DNA from: an uncultured Verrucomicrobiota bacterium
Lineage (GTDB): Bacteria; Verrucomicrobiota; Verrucomicrobiia; Opitutales; Opitutaceae
DNA: 59,624 nucleotides
Direction of reading: 5' to 3'
Assembly (NCBI GenBank): GCA_903904685.1
Contig: CAIVDS010000091.1
Location: 1 to 59,624, forward strand
Made by a program: the position numbers and the translations under genes. The notes beneath the pieces are model-generated. The model had not been told where the DNA came from, did not search any database, and was given only the letters and a program-made list of their open reading frames with translations. Of the stretch, positions 1 through 9,261 are shown piece by piece. Numbering within the stretch: position 1 is the stretch's first letter; every line of letters starts with the position of its first letter.

Positions 1-1
1 G

Positions 2-130
2 GTCGAAAATTACTTCCGAAAACTCTTCGACTTCCGCCGTGTCGCCACCCGTTACGACAAACTCGCCCGCTCTTATCTCGCATTCGTTCATCTCATCGCC
101 TCCATCGTCTTATTACGCAGTTTTCGTTAA
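2..130 (+). mobile_element. IS5-family transposase, C-terminal end (cut by window edge)
   Basis: Reading from base 2 gives 42 residues and a TAA stop at 128-130. The motif ATRYDKLARSYLAFVHL matches the conserved C-terminal end of IS5-group DDE transposases, where FRRIATRYDK is followed by a hydrophobic helix. The catalytic residues and the left inverted repeat lie outside the window. I could not define the right inverted repeat with certainty. The copy lies about 115 bases upstream of the peroxiredoxin start, so it has replaced or interrupted whatever promoter region was there. Confidence 0.75.
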
Positions 131-244
131 CACTCCCTAGCCTGAAAAACGGATTGCGGCTCGGCCTTGGCGGACTCTACGCTGACGATTCTTATTGATG
201 CGCAATCCGCGTTGTCGAACGACTATAACCTTAGAAAACCTATC

Positions 245-718
245 ATGCCCATCGCTGTCGGCTCAAAAGCCCCTGATTTTACACTCAAGACCAAGACCTC
301 CGAAGGTCTTAAAGACATCAAGCTCAGTGATCATTTCGGCAAGAAGCAGACGGTGCTGCTCTTCTTCCCGCTCGCCTATACCGGCGTGTGCACGCAGGAA
401 ATGTGCGACCAGACGAGCGGTCTGGCGGAATATGAGGCGCTGGGCGCGAACGTTATCGCGATCAGTGTGGATAGTCCGTTCGCGCAGGAAGCGTGGGCTA
501 AGGCCAACAAGATCGGCGTCACGCTCGTGAGCGATCTCAATAAAACCACCACAAAAGACTACGGTGTTCTTTTTCCCATGCTCGCGGGCGTGGGCGACAC
601 AAGCGCCCGCGCCGCTTTCGTCATCGGTCTCGACGGCATCGTTAAATATGCGGAGCAGACCGCCACGCCGAAGGATCTGCCTAACTTCGCCGCGATCAAG
701 GCCGCCCTCGCGAAGTAA
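245..718 (+). CDS. Peroxiredoxin (AhpC/TSA, PrxQ-like)
   Basis: This is a 157-residue thiol peroxidase that reduces hydrogen peroxide or organic peroxides in the cytoplasm. The peroxidatic site is visible as FFPLAYTGVC, with Cys49 preceded by Thr46 and Pro42. A second cysteine, Cys54, follows after four residues. That spacing is the one used for the resolving cysteine of PrxQ/BCP-type atypical 2-Cys enzymes. I chose ATG at 245 because it gives the usual family length. A TTG at 167 would add 26 residues that look like leader and IS-flank sequence. A terminator follows at 734-765, so it appears to be its own unit. PrxQ versus AhpE-like class is an inference from the CxxxxC spacing. Confidence 0.88.
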   Translation: MPIAVGSKAPDFTLKTKTSEGLKDIKLSDHFGKKQTVLLFFPLAYTGVCTQEMCDQTSGLAEYEALGANVIAISVDSPFAQEAWAKANKIGVTLVSDLNKTTTKDYGVLFPMLAGVGDTSARAAFVIGLDGIVKYAEQTATPKDLPNFAAIKAALAK

Positions 719-733
719 TCCGCGACCACGGTC

Positions 734-765
734 AAAGCCCTGCCTGTTTGTCGGGCTTTGTTTTA
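734..765 (+). terminator. Intrinsic terminator of the peroxiredoxin gene
   Basis: AAAGCCC at 734-740 pairs with GGGCTTT at 753-759 across a 12-base loop, and GTTTTA follows. The TTG at 758 that would extend aconitase upstream falls inside this hairpin, which supports the ATG at 791 as the aconitase start. Confidence 0.7.
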
Positions 766-790
766 CACTTTAACCGACCACGCAATCTCG

Positions 791-3478
791 ATGAGCCTCC
801 CAAACCCGTTCAAAACGCTGCAATCGTTCACCGCCAATGGCGTTGAGCATAAGTTTTACTCGCTGCCCGCCCTTCAGCAGGCCGGCTTCAACGTGAAGAA
901 GTTGCCCGTTTCCATCCGTCTCGTGCTCGAGTCGCTCTTGCGCAATGCCGACGGAAAGCGCGTCTCGGAGCAGGCCATCCGCGATCTCGCCGGCTGGGCT
1001 CCGAAGGCCCCCCGCACCGAGGAGATTCCCTTCGTCGTCGCCCGCATTGTGCTGCAAGATTTCACGGGTGTGCCTCTCTTGGTGGATCTTGCCGCCATGC
1101 GCTCCGCCGTGGCCCGCATCGGGAAAAACCCCAAGATCATCGAGCCCCTCGTGCCCGTTGACCTTGTGGTTGACCACTCCGTTCAGGTGGATTTCGCCGG
1201 CTCGGCCGACGCTCTCGCGAAGAACCTCGAACTTGAGTTCTCCCGTAATCGCGAGCGTTACCAGTTTCTGAAGTGGGGCATGCAGGCCTTCGAAACTTTC
1301 AAGGTCGTTCCTCCCGGCATCGGCATCGTCCACCAGGTCAATCTCGAGTATCTGGCCAAGGGCGTGCTCAAGGACGCCAACGGTGTTTATTATCCGGATA
1401 CGCTGGTTGGCACCGATTCGCACACCACGATGATCAACGGTATCGGTATCGTCGGATGGGGCGTGGGCGGCATCGAGGCCGAGGCCGGCATGCTCGGCCA
1501 GCCGGTATATTTCCTCACTCCCGACGTGGTCGGCGTGCACCTAACCGGCGCGCTCCGCGAAGGCGTCACCGCGACCGATCTCGCGCTGACCCTCACCCAG
1601 ATGCTCCGCAAGGCCAAGGTTGTCGGCAAGTTTGTAGAATTCTACGGCCCCGGCGCCTCCGCCCTCCCGGTGGTGGACCGCGCCACTATCGCCAACATGG
1701 CCCCCGAATACGGTGCGACCATGGGCTTTTTCCCGATCGACGCCGAGTGCGGCAACTACTTGCGCGCCACCGGCCGCAACGAGGCCGACATCGCCGTTTA
1801 CGAAGCCTATTACAAGGCGCAAGGACTCTTCGGCATTCCGCAGAAAGGCGAGATCGAGTATTCCAGCGACTTCGCGCTCGATCTTGCGACCGTGGTTCCG
1901 TCCGTCGCCGGCCCGAAGCGCCCGCAGGACCGCATCGAGCTGCCCAAGATGAAGCAGGAGTTTGTCTCCGCCTTCTCGAAGCCTGTCACTGAGTCAGGCT
2001 TCGGCAAGAAGGCCGGGGATTTCTCGACCGTCTCCGCCCAGATCAATGGCACCAAGCTCGGTCACGGTAGTGTGCTCATCGCTGCCATCACGAGCTGCAC
2101 CAACACCTCTAACCCGAGCGTCATGCTTGCCGCCGGCCTCGTGGCCAAGCGTGCTGTGGAGAAAGGCCTCAAGGTTAACCCGCTGGTCAAGTCCTCTCTC
2201 GCCCCCGGCTCCCGTGTCGTCACCGACTACCTGAATAAAACCGGTCTCGCGCCCTATCTCGATCAGCTTGGTTTCCAGACCGTCGGCTACGGCTGTACCA
2301 CTTGTATTGGCAACTCCGGCCCGCTCGATCCCAAGATCGAGGAAGCCGTCGTCAAAAACGATCTGGTCGCCGCGTCGGTGCTTTCCGGCAACCGCAACTT
2401 CGAGGCCCGCGTCCACCAGAACATCAAGAGCAACTTCCTCATGTCGCCGCCGCTGGTCGTGGCCTTCGCGCTCGCCGGCCGCGTGGACATCAATCTGTCC
2501 TCCGAGCCGATCGGAACGGGCAAGGACGGCAAGCCGGTTTACCTGAAGGATATCTGGCCCTCTCTGCAGGAAGTGCGCGACCAGATGCAGGCCGCACTCA
2601 AGCCCGAGGTATTCCGCAAGCTCTACAGCAACTTCGCAGAACAGAATCCCAAGTGGAACGAGATACCCTCGACCACGGGCAACGTTTACACTTTCGACTC
2701 CTCCTCAACTTACATTCAGGAGCCGCCTTTCTTCACCAACTTCTCGCTGCAACCCGGCGCGATCAAAGAAATCAAGGGCGCCCGCGTCCTCGGACTGTTT
2801 GGCGATTCCGTCACCACCGACCACATTTCGCCTGCCGGTGCCATCAAGAAGAGCTCGCCCGCCGGGAAGTTCCTTCTCGATCACGGCGTTACCTTCGAGG
2901 ATTTCAACTCCTACGGCAGTCGCCGTGGTAACGACCGCATTATGACGCGTGGCACTTTCGCCAACGTCCGCATCAAGAACCTGATGCTCGTCGGCGAAGA
3001 GGGTGGTAATACCTTCGGGCCGGATGGTGCCAAGACTTCGATCTACGACGCCTCCATCGCCTATCAGAAGCAGGGTGTTCCCTTGATCGTGATCGCCGGT
3101 CAGGAATACGGCACCGGTTCGTCCCGCGACTGGGCCGCCAAGGGCACCAACCTGCTCGGTATCAAGGTCGTTGTCGCCCAGAGCTTCGAGCGCATCCACC
3201 GCTCCAACCTCGTCGGCATGGGCGTGCTTCCGCTCCAGTTCAAGGAAGGCGTCACTGCCCAGAGCTTGAAGCTCGACGGCACCGAGACTTACGACGTGGT
3301 CGGCCTGACCGCCGCGATCAAACCCCAGCAGGATCTCGATCTCAAGATCACCCGCAAGAATGGTTCGAGTGAACTCGTCAAAGTCCGCTGCCGCATCGAT
3401 ACGCCCATCGAGATCGATTACTATCAGCACGGCGGCATCCTGCCCTACGTGTTGCGCCAGATCATTGCAAAAACCTAA
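791..3478 (+). CDS. acnA: Aconitate hydratase AcnA
   Basis: This is an 895-residue aconitase that interconverts citrate and isocitrate in the TCA cycle using a [4Fe-4S] cluster. The three cluster ligands are visible as Cys436 in [11 protein letters not shown] and Cys502 and Cys505 in [10 protein letters not shown]. They match the E. coli AcnA ligand positions within one residue. The swivel-domain signatures YGSRRGND and [12 protein letters not shown] are present near the C-terminus. Length equals the AcnA/IRP1 family rather than AcnB. The start ATG at 791 follows the peroxiredoxin terminator. The gene appears monocistronic, with the STAS gene starting 57 bases downstream. Confidence 0.97.
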   Translation: MSLPNPFKTLQSFTANGVEHKFYSLPALQQAGFNVKKLPVSIRLVLESLLRNADGKRVSEQAIRDLAGWAPKAPRTEEIPFVVARIVLQDFTGVPLLVDLAAMRSAVARIGKNPKIIEPLVPVDLVVDHSVQVDFAGSADALAKNLELEFSRNRERYQFLKWGMQAFETFKVVPPGIGIVHQVNLEYLAKGVLKDANGVYYPDTLVGTDSHTTMINGIGIVGWGVGGIEAEAGMLGQPVYFLTPDVVGVHLTGALREGVTATDLALTLTQMLRKAKVVGKFVEFYGPGASALPVVDRATIANMAPEYGATMGFFPIDAECGNYLRATGRNEADIAVYEAYYKAQGLFGIPQKGEIEYSSDFALDLATVVPSVAGPKRPQDRIELPKMKQEFVSAFSKPVTESGFGKKAGDFSTVSAQINGTKLGHGSVLIAAITSCTNTSNPSVMLAAGLVAKRAVEKGLKVNPLVKSSLAPGSRVVTDYLNKTGLAPYLDQLGFQTVGYGCTTCIGNSGPLDPKIEEAVVKNDLVAASVLSGNRNFEARVHQNIKSNFLMSPPLVVAFALAGRVDINLSSEPIGTGKDGKPVYLKDIWPSLQEVRDQMQAALKPEVFRKLYSNFAEQNPKWNEIPSTTGNVYTFDSSSTYIQEPPFFTNFSLQPGAIKEIKGARVLGLFGDSVTTDHISPAGAIKKSSPAGKFLLDHGVTFEDFNSYGSRRGNDRIMTRGTFANVRIKNLMLVGEEGGNTFGPDGAKTSIYDASIAYQKQGVPLIVIAGQEYGTGSSRDWAAKGTNLLGIKVVVAQSFERIHRSNLVGMGVLPLQFKEGVTAQSLKLDGTETYDVVGLTAAIKPQQDLDLKITRKNGSSELVKVRCRIDTPIEIDYYQHGGILPYVLRQIIAKT

Positions 3479-3535
3479 GTCGATTAGGTTGCGGAACGAG
3501 CCTTTTGCGAGGACCGTTCCACACCTTTATTCGCC

Positions 3536-4045
3536 ATGGCCGACGTTGTAAAACCCACCTTCCTCGTTGATGCGCAGTCCGATCCTGTCGTCATTCATAT
3601 TGACGGGCGCGCTTCGTTTCAAAACAGCGCCTGCCTGCACGATTTCTTCACGGCGCTCATTCGCCAGAAGACGCTGCGATTCGTGATGGATTTCCAGCAG
3701 TGCACGAGCATGGACAGCACCTTTCTTGGCGTGTTGGCGGGAGTAGCGTTGGAGCTGCGCAAACACATCCCGCAGGGCAGTCTTGTTTTGTGCCGGGTAG
3801 GGCCGCGTAATCTGGAACTGCTGCATAACCTTGGGCTGCATCGCCTGCTAACGGTGGACACCGGCGAGATGGCGCCGGCGCTTAACGCGAGCACCGCGCT
3901 GACGTCCCCTCCCGACCTTGATGAGCTTGAGAATGCCCGCCTTGTGTTGGCTGCGCATGAAAACCTGGTTGGCCTCAACGAGGCCAATCGCGCCAAGTTT
4001 CAGGACGTCCTTACGTTTTTGCAAAATCGCGTGAACCAAGGCTGA
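3536..4045 (+). CDS. STAS-domain protein (anti-sigma factor antagonist type)
   Basis: This is a 169-residue cytoplasmic protein with one STAS domain over about residues 15-105. The motif DFQQCTSMDSTFLG places Ser61 directly after Asp60, which is where SpoIIAA-type antagonists are phosphorylated. Family knowledge suggests partner switching with an anti-sigma kinase, but no kinase or phosphatase gene is adjacent here. The C-terminal 60 residues are helical and have no recognised domain. Function beyond partner switching, and the target sigma factor, cannot be read from context. Confidence 0.8.
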   Translation: MADVVKPTFLVDAQSDPVVIHIDGRASFQNSACLHDFFTALIRQKTLRFVMDFQQCTSMDSTFLGVLAGVALELRKHIPQGSLVLCRVGPRNLELLHNLGLHRLLTVDTGEMAPALNASTALTSPPDLDELENARLVLAAHENLVGLNEANRAKFQDVLTFLQNRVNQG

Positions 4046-4124
4046 ACGGAGTAAGTCGTGAGGGGAGACGGACTGCGCAAAAGCCGTTTGCGTCCGACCG
4101 GCTTCGCCTCTTGTTTTACCACCC

Positions 4125-5357
4125 ATGCCCGCCGTAGCCGCATCTTCTTCGTCCACCAGTCGCCATTCCTTGCCGGATCGTTCTGGCCATTTCGGCCCTT
4201 TCGGTGGCGTCTATGTGCCCGAGACGCTCATGACCGCCCTCAAGGAACTCGGCGACGCCTACGATCAGGCCAAGCAGGATCCGGTCTACCTCACGTTGTT
4301 GCGGCACCACCTCAAGGAATTCGCCGGACGGCCAACGGAGCTTTATTTCGCCGAGCGCCTCACGCAGCATTGCGGTGGAGCGAAAATCTATCTCAAGCGA
4401 GAGGATCTGCTTCACACCGGGGCGCACAAGATCAACAACGCCCTCGGTCAGGTGCTTCTCGCCCTTCGCATGGGCAAGACCCGCATCATTGCCGAGACCG
4501 GCGCGGGCCAGCACGGCGTCGCCACGGCTGCGGTGTGCGCCAAGTTTGGCCTCGCCTGCGTGATTTACATGGGCGCGGTGGACATGGAGCGCCAGGCGTT
4601 GAACGTTTTTCGCATGCGTCTCATGGGCGCCGAAGTGCGCAGCGTCGAAGCCGGCCAGAAAACCCTCAAGGACGCCGTCAACGAAGCCATGCGCGACTGG
4701 GTGACCAACGTCCGCGACACCCATTACATTCTCGGCTCCGCACTGGGCGCGCATCCCTATCCGATGATGGTGCGCGATTTTCACCGGGTCATCGGGCAGG
4801 AGACCCGCGAGCAAATCCTCGCCCGCGAAGGCCGTCTGCCCGACGAGATGATCGCCTGCGTGGGTGGCGGCTCGAACGCCATCGGTTTCTTTTTCGATTT
4901 TCTTGAGGATGCGGCCGTGCGGCTCATTGGCGTGGAGGCGGGTGGTCGCGGTATCGTGCGAGGGGAACACGCCGCTCGTTTCAAAGGAGGCAAGCTTGGC
5001 GTGCTTCAGGGCAGCAAGACCTACATCCTCCAAAACCCCGACGGGCAGATCGAGCTGACGCACTCCGTGAGCGCCGGTCTCGACTACGCCGCCATCGGTC
5101 CCGAACACGCCTACTATCGCGACACCGGTCGCATCGGTTACTCGTATGCATGCGATGACGAGGTGATGGAGGTCTTCCAGCTTTGCTCGCGTCTCGAAGG
5201 CATTTTGCCTGCGCTGGAATCCACCCACGCGCTGGTGGAGGGACTCAAGCGTGCGAAGGCGCTGCCGAAGGATAAAATCGTTCTCATCAACCTCTCTGGC
5301 CGTGGCGACAAAGACGTCAACCAAGTGGCAAAGCTGCTGGGCGTTAAACTTTTTTGA
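4125..5357 (+). CDS. trpB: Tryptophan synthase beta chain
   Basis: This is a 410-residue PLP enzyme that condenses indole with L-serine to make tryptophan. The PLP lysine is Lys102 in [13 protein letters not shown], and the phosphate-binding loop GGGSNAIG is intact. N-terminal [15 protein letters not shown] is the classic TrpB1 opening, so this is the TrpA-dependent type. The trpA gene is not in the window. The 79-base upstream gap shows no leader-peptide attenuator. The yicC-like gene starts 20 bases downstream, so the two may be cotranscribed. Confidence 0.96.
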   Translation: MPAVAASSSSTSRHSLPDRSGHFGPFGGVYVPETLMTALKELGDAYDQAKQDPVYLTLLRHHLKEFAGRPTELYFAERLTQHCGGAKIYLKREDLLHTGAHKINNALGQVLLALRMGKTRIIAETGAGQHGVATAAVCAKFGLACVIYMGAVDMERQALNVFRMRLMGAEVRSVEAGQKTLKDAVNEAMRDWVTNVRDTHYILGSALGAHPYPMMVRDFHRVIGQETREQILAREGRLPDEMIACVGGGSNAIGFFFDFLEDAAVRLIGVEAGGRGIVRGEHAARFKGGKLGVLQGSKTYILQNPDGQIELTHSVSAGLDYAAIGPEHAYYRDTGRIGYSYACDDEVMEVFQLCSRLEGILPALESTHALVEGLKRAKALPKDKIVLINLSGRGDKDVNQVAKLLGVKLF

Positions 5358-5377
5358 GCACCGCCTGATTTTCCCCC

Positions 5378-6250
5378 ATGAACTCCATGACCGGCTATGG
5401 CCGCGCTTCCGCAGCGCTCGGCCCTCATACCCTCACCATCCAAGTCAGCTCGGTTAACCGTAAGACTCTCGATCTCACCGTCTCATTGCCTGACGAGTGG
5501 GAGAGCTTGGAGCCTTCGGTGGGGGAACTCGTCCGAAAATTCGCCGTGCGTGGAAAGATTCATGTCGATGTTGAGCTCACCGGCACTCTGGGGGCGGTGC
5601 CGGTGACGTGGGACGAAGGGGCGGCGGCCGAGACTCTCAGGCGTTTGGCGTCCTTCGCTGTCAGCCGGGGTGTTGCGTTCACGCCCACGCCCGAGCTGCT
5701 CTGGCAACTCCTGAACACCCAGCGCAAAGGAACAGACCTGCCCGATGCCGATGCTGTTCGGCCCGTGCTGGCTGAGGTGCTGGAGGAGGCGTTGCGCAGT
5801 TTTTCGGCGATGCGCGCCAGGGAGGGCGAGGCGTTGCTCGTGGATTTTATCACGCGGCTGGAAACGCTCTCGCGGCATGTCGCGGCGGTTGCCGAGCGTG
5901 CCCCGCAGGTGCCTTCGGCTTATCGCGACCAGCTTCACAAGCGTCTCCGGGACGCCGGACTGGAGCTCGACCTCAACGACGAACGTGTTCTCAAGGAGAT
6001 CGCCTTGTTCGCCGATCGATGCGACATCACGGAGGAGCTCACGCGGCTGCGCAGTCACTTTGAGCAGTTCACCGCGTTGCTGAAGTCGGGCGCGGAGGCT
6101 GGGCGCAAGTCGGAGTTTATTCTTCAGGAAATCGGCCGCGAGGTTCACACGATCGGCAGCAAGGCCAACGATCTGACCATCTCGAAAAACGTCATCGAGC
6201 TGAAGAACGAGCTTGAACGCATCCGCGAACAAATCGCCAACGTGGAGTGA
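5378..6250 (+). CDS. YicC family endoribonuclease
   Basis: This is a 290-residue protein beginning MNSMTGYGRA, the hallmark of YicC/YloC proteins. The C-terminal DUF1732 segment is recognisable from the pattern EIGREVHTIGSKAND followed by IELKNELERIREQIANVE. Members are reported endoribonucleases involved in RNA turnover and stationary-phase fitness. It sits 20 bases after trpB and is convergent with the ROK gene. In many bacteria yicC precedes gmk and rpoZ, but neither is present downstream here. Family assignment is strong; physiological targets are unknown. Confidence 0.9.
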   Translation: MNSMTGYGRASAALGPHTLTIQVSSVNRKTLDLTVSLPDEWESLEPSVGELVRKFAVRGKIHVDVELTGTLGAVPVTWDEGAAAETLRRLASFAVSRGVAFTPTPELLWQLLNTQRKGTDLPDADAVRPVLAEVLEEALRSFSAMRAREGEALLVDFITRLETLSRHVAAVAERAPQVPSAYRDQLHKRLRDAGLELDLNDERVLKEIALFADRCDITEELTRLRSHFEQFTALLKSGAEAGRKSEFILQEIGREVHTIGSKANDLTISKNVIELKNELERIREQIANVE

Positions 6251-6268
6251 ACGCGGCGGATACCGGGA

Positions 6269-7177
6269 TCAGGCGCCAGGGGCGTCACCGGCCAGACTCT
6301 GGCGTGCGGCGACGATCGTGGAAAGATCCTGGAGGCGTTCGCCCAGCGCGGAGGGAGCCAGATGGCAGCGTTCCTGTGCGTGCGGGTGAGCCTCGGCATT
6401 AAAGCGTGTCCTGACCTTGCGCAGCCAGTCGTCCCCAAGGTGGCGGGCGAGGCTGCCGAGAACGATGACGTCGGGGAAGAGGGTGTCGGCGAAGTTGGCG
6501 CAAACCTGGCCGACGGCATGGGCATTGAGATCGAGTATTTCGCGGGCGCGGGTGTCGCCTCCGCGAGCGAGGGCCACAAGGGCCTGACCATCGAGCGACC
6601 GGCCGTGTTTCCATTCGGAAAGGAGACGAAGCGCGGTGCCCGAGCACCAAGCCTCGATGCTGCCCCGCTTGCCGAACGCCTTGGGCCCTTCGTCGCAAAA
6701 CCGGGCGTGGCCGGTTTCGAGGGAATGACCGCCGGCGCCGCGATGAATGCGGCCGTTGAGAACGAGGCCGGCGCCAAAGCCGGTGCCGCAAGTGAGGTAG
6801 ACGAGGTTACGGGCGCCGGTCCAGCCACCCCACGTGTATTCGGCGAGAGCGCATGCGGCGGCGTCGTGTTCGACGAAGAAGGGCACGCCGAGCGCCTGTT
6901 CAAGCAGGGCTTTCAGGGGGATGCGGTCCCAGCCGGGAAGATGAGGCGGGGAGAGGACAATGCCGGTGAGTGTATCGAGAGGCCCTCCAATCGATACGCC
7001 CGCGGCATCGAATCCGCGATGGTTCTGCGCACGACTGGTGAAGTCGGCGATCATGGCCTGCGGGCCCCTTTCCGTGCGTGAAGGCCACTCTTCCCGGTGA
7101 AGAATCTCACCGCATTCGTTGCCAAGCAAAAGGGCGCACTTGGTGCCGCCGACATCGAAGCCGAGATAGAGTGGCAT
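6269..7177 (-). CDS. ROK family sugar kinase with degenerate zinc motif
   Basis: This is a 302-residue protein with the ROK/hexokinase-fold phosphate loop GFDVGGTKC. The expected catalytic aspartate is Asp105 in VEHDAAACALAEY, and the second phosphate-binding stretch GTGFGAGLVLNG is present. Most ROK kinases carry a CxCGxxGCxE zinc site. Here the equivalent stretch reads KAFGKRGSIE, so all three cysteines are replaced. It probably phosphorylates glucose, fructose, mannose or an N-acetyl hexosamine, but the substrate cannot be read. There is no DNA-binding domain, so it is not a NagC-type regulator. Confidence 0.85.
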   Translation of the reverse strand: MPLYLGFDVGGTKCALLLGNECGEILHREEWPSRTERGPQAMIADFTSRAQNHRGFDAAGVSIGGPLDTLTGIVLSPPHLPGWDRIPLKALLEQALGVPFFVEHDAAACALAEYTWGGWTGARNLVYLTCGTGFGAGLVLNGRIHRGAGGHSLETGHARFCDEGPKAFGKRGSIEAWCSGTALRLLSEWKHGRSLDGQALVALARGGDTRAREILDLNAHAVGQVCANFADTLFPDVIVLGSLARHLGDDWLRKVRTRFNAEAHPHAQERCHLAPSALGERLQDLSTIVAARQSLAGDAPGA

Positions 7178-7446
7178 GACGATTACGCGTGCGGAGATTG
7201 TTGTTCGACCCGTTCAGAGGGGATGAGAGAGGGCAGTTTGAGATAACCCTTCGCACGGTTCATGAATGATCCCGGTAAGACAAGGGCTTCATTGTTGTTT
7301 GCGGTGAAGTTGGCGGCTTGCAGAAGGCCCATAATCGTAAAGCAGCTTATGCACGGAGATCGTCGGGTCGCAAGGAAACTGGTCGGGGCGGCTCAGCCAA
7401 CATATCTTTCGCCTGACGATCCATGGGTATTGTGAGCGACGGTGGT
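7178..7446. other. Intergenic stretch upstream of the ROK kinase
   Basis: About 270 bases carry no credible gene on either strand. It should hold the ROK gene promoter, reading to the left, and decayed sequence belonging to the AraC-type remnant on the right. I saw no clear terminator, tRNA or repeat in it. Confidence 0.4.
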
Positions 7447-7607
7447 TGGAGTGGGCGCAGGCGGACATGGAAATCAGCCGGGCTCGCGGTCAAGCAACTG
7501 GCGTTCGGAACGGGGGGTTCACGGCGCTCCCACTTCTTCAAGAGATTTAAGCGGCACACCGGAATTTCACCGGCGGAGCATTTCGCACCGTTTCCGTCGG
7601 GCTGGGC
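7447..7607 (+). pseudogene. Remnant of an AraC-family regulator (C-terminal HTH only)
   Basis: The plus frame encodes VKQLAFGTGGSRRSHFFKRF followed by KRHTGISPAEHF. This matches the last helix-turn-helix of AraC/XylS regulators, where a GF-x3-SHF-x2-FKRHTG-x-SP pattern is typical. Only about 40 residues of similarity remain. The rest of the regulator is absent upstream, and the frame runs into the opposite-strand lspA gene. It is read as a decayed gene because family members are 250-300 residues long. It may once have regulated the neighbouring sugar kinase, which is inference from position only. Confidence 0.65.
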
Positions 7608-8144
7608 TTACTGCGGCTGGCGCAAAGATTGGATCAGATAAATGGCGACGCCCACGCAAATGCCGGAATCCGCGACGTTGAATGTAGGATAAACATAGCT
7701 GCCGAAATGCAGGTCGATAAAATCGATTACGTGGCCATGCAGGAGCCGGTCGAGGAGGTTCCCGGCGATGCCACCGCAGAGCAGGCCGAAGCCGACCTGC
7801 ACGGGAAGCTGACGCAGGCCGAGCGAATGTCTCCAGATGTAGATTGCGCCCAGTGTGACGAGGGCCATTCCGGCAAGCAGGGTGCTACGATCCTTGAACA
7901 TGCTCCAGGCGGCTCCGGTATTGCCGACATGCACAATACAGAAAAAATCGTCGATCACCGTGATCGCGCCAGGAGCCCCATAGGTGCCGAAGGGAAGGAA
8001 GGCGTCGATCCACGCCTTCGTTCCCTGGTCGAGAACGAAGACGGTTAACGCAAGAGTCCACAACCAGCGGTAGGCGAGGATACGCTCCAAACGCGAAACC
8101 GCCACCGGAGCGATGGCGGTCGGGGGTGTGGTGGAATCAGGCAC
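7608..8144 (-). CDS. lspA: Lipoprotein signal peptidase (signal peptidase II)
   Basis: This is a 178-residue inner-membrane aspartyl protease that cleaves prolipoproteins before the lipidated cysteine. The two catalytic aspartates are visible in GNLLDRLLHG and FNVADSGICVG. Four hydrophobic segments are recognisable, including the first one after ERILAYRWLW. I chose the GTG at 8144, 23 bases after the stop of the DksA-like gene. An upstream extension to 8360 would be out-of-frame sequence inside that gene. Placement behind ileS follows the widespread ileS-lspA arrangement, here with a DksA-like gene between them. Confidence 0.9.
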   Translation of the reverse strand: MPDSTTPPTAIAPVAVSRLERILAYRWLWTLALTVFVLDQGTKAWIDAFLPFGTYGAPGAITVIDDFFCIVHVGNTGAAWSMFKDRSTLLAGMALVTLGAIYIWRHSLGLRQLPVQVGFGLLCGGIAGNLLDRLLHGHVIDFIDLHFGSYVYPTFNVADSGICVGVAIYLIQSLRQPQ

Positions 8145-8167
8145 GATTGGTCGGGACGTTGCGGGGA

Positions 8168-9232
8168 TTATTCGTCGCCACCGTCGTCGCCACCGCTGGC
8201 GATGGTGCCGCCTTCTTCCCCGAGTTCGCCGAAAAGTCCTGCCTGGGTGCGTGAACGATGGCGGTTTTTCTCGATGCTTTTCTGCGCCTCGGCGGAGTAG
8301 CGCGTGAAGGGCACGGCCAGCAGACGCTCCTTGGCGATGGGTTTCTGGGTGACTTCGCACAGGCCGTAGGTGCCGGCCTTGATGCGTTGGACGGCGGCTT
8401 CGACTTCGGAGAGGGCTTCCTGTTCGGAGGCGACCATGCTGAGGGCGAAATCGCGGTCAAAGGTGTCAGTGCCGGCATCGGCCATGTGCTGGCCGTAACT
8501 GGAAAGATCGCCGGCGTCGTCCTTGGCGGAGCGTTTCAACGTCTCCTCGGAATGAGTGTCGATCTGGCCGGTCAGGTGATTGCGGAGGTCGATCAAGAGG
8601 CGGTAGAAACGGCGGAATTTCTCGGGGATTTCATCGACGTTCTCGATAACGGAATGTTTGGCCTTCTTGGGATTAAAACCGAGGATGTCGGCAAGCGATG
8701 CGGCTTTGATGTGATGGGGCTGCGCCGCTTTTGCCAGCTTGGCGGTGTTGAGGTGCTTGCCGGACTTGGCGGCGGTCTTGGCCGCAGCCGCCTTGGCCTC
8801 GGTGTCACGCCGCGATGAGGTTTTTGCGATCTCGCTAATTTCATCGAAGGAAAAAGATATCGGGCGGAGTTTCTCCTTTGTTTTGCTCTTCTCGAGAATC
8901 TTGCTGCGCAGATCGGCCCGTGCCGAGGACTTTGCGGTTGCGGCCGCTTTGGGCACGCTGATGGAGGTGACTGCCTTCTTGCCCGTGGCCTTGGCGGGTG
9001 CGATGGCCTTGTGCGATGGCTTCGCCACGGGCGCAGCTTTAGTTTTGGCAGTCGGCTTGAGGGCCGGCTTTGCCTTGGGCTTATGTTTTTGGATGACGGG
9101 TTTGGAATGCTTCACGGGTTTCTTCGGAGATTTTTTCGGAGCAGACTTCGCAGGTTTGCGAGTCGGCTTCGCGGGTTTGCGGGCAGGCTTCTTTTTCTGA
9201 GCCGGGGCGAGCTTCTTGGGTTTTTTGGACAT
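8168..9232 (-). CDS. TraR/DksA-like protein with Lys/Ala/Pro-rich histone-like N-terminal tail
   Basis: This 354-residue protein has two parts. Residues 1 to about 170 are extremely rich in Lys, Ala and Pro, with motifs such as KKPARKPAKPTRKPAKSAPK, resembling histone H1 or chlamydial Hc1 tails. The C-terminal part resembles DksA/TraR, with EVEAAVQRIKAGTYGLCE followed by KPIAKERL. The four-cysteine zinc finger is degenerate. Only Cys292 remains; the partner position reads Thr and the second pair is gone. The C-terminus is acidic. The start is ATG at 9232, 29 bases after ileS. A role at RNA polymerase or on DNA is inference. Confidence 0.8.
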   Translation of the reverse strand: MSKKPKKLAPAQKKKPARKPAKPTRKPAKSAPKKSPKKPVKHSKPVIQKHKPKAKPALKPTAKTKAAPVAKPSHKAIAPAKATGKKAVTSISVPKAAATAKSSARADLRSKILEKSKTKEKLRPISFSFDEISEIAKTSSRRDTEAKAAAAKTAAKSGKHLNTAKLAKAAQPHHIKAASLADILGFNPKKAKHSVIENVDEIPEKFRRFYRLLIDLRNHLTGQIDTHSEETLKRSAKDDAGDLSSYGQHMADAGTDTFDRDFALSMVASEQEALSEVEAAVQRIKAGTYGLCEVTQKPIAKERLLAVPFTRYSAEAQKSIEKNRHRSRTQAGLFGELGEEGGTIASGGDDGGDE

Positions 9233-9261
9233 GGGTGGTATGGGGTTTCTAAGAAAAGGGA

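Noticed and set aside
8145-8360. N-terminal extension of LspA
   Set aside because: It lies inside the DksA-like gene in another frame and is Arg-rich. Family length fits the GTG at 8144.
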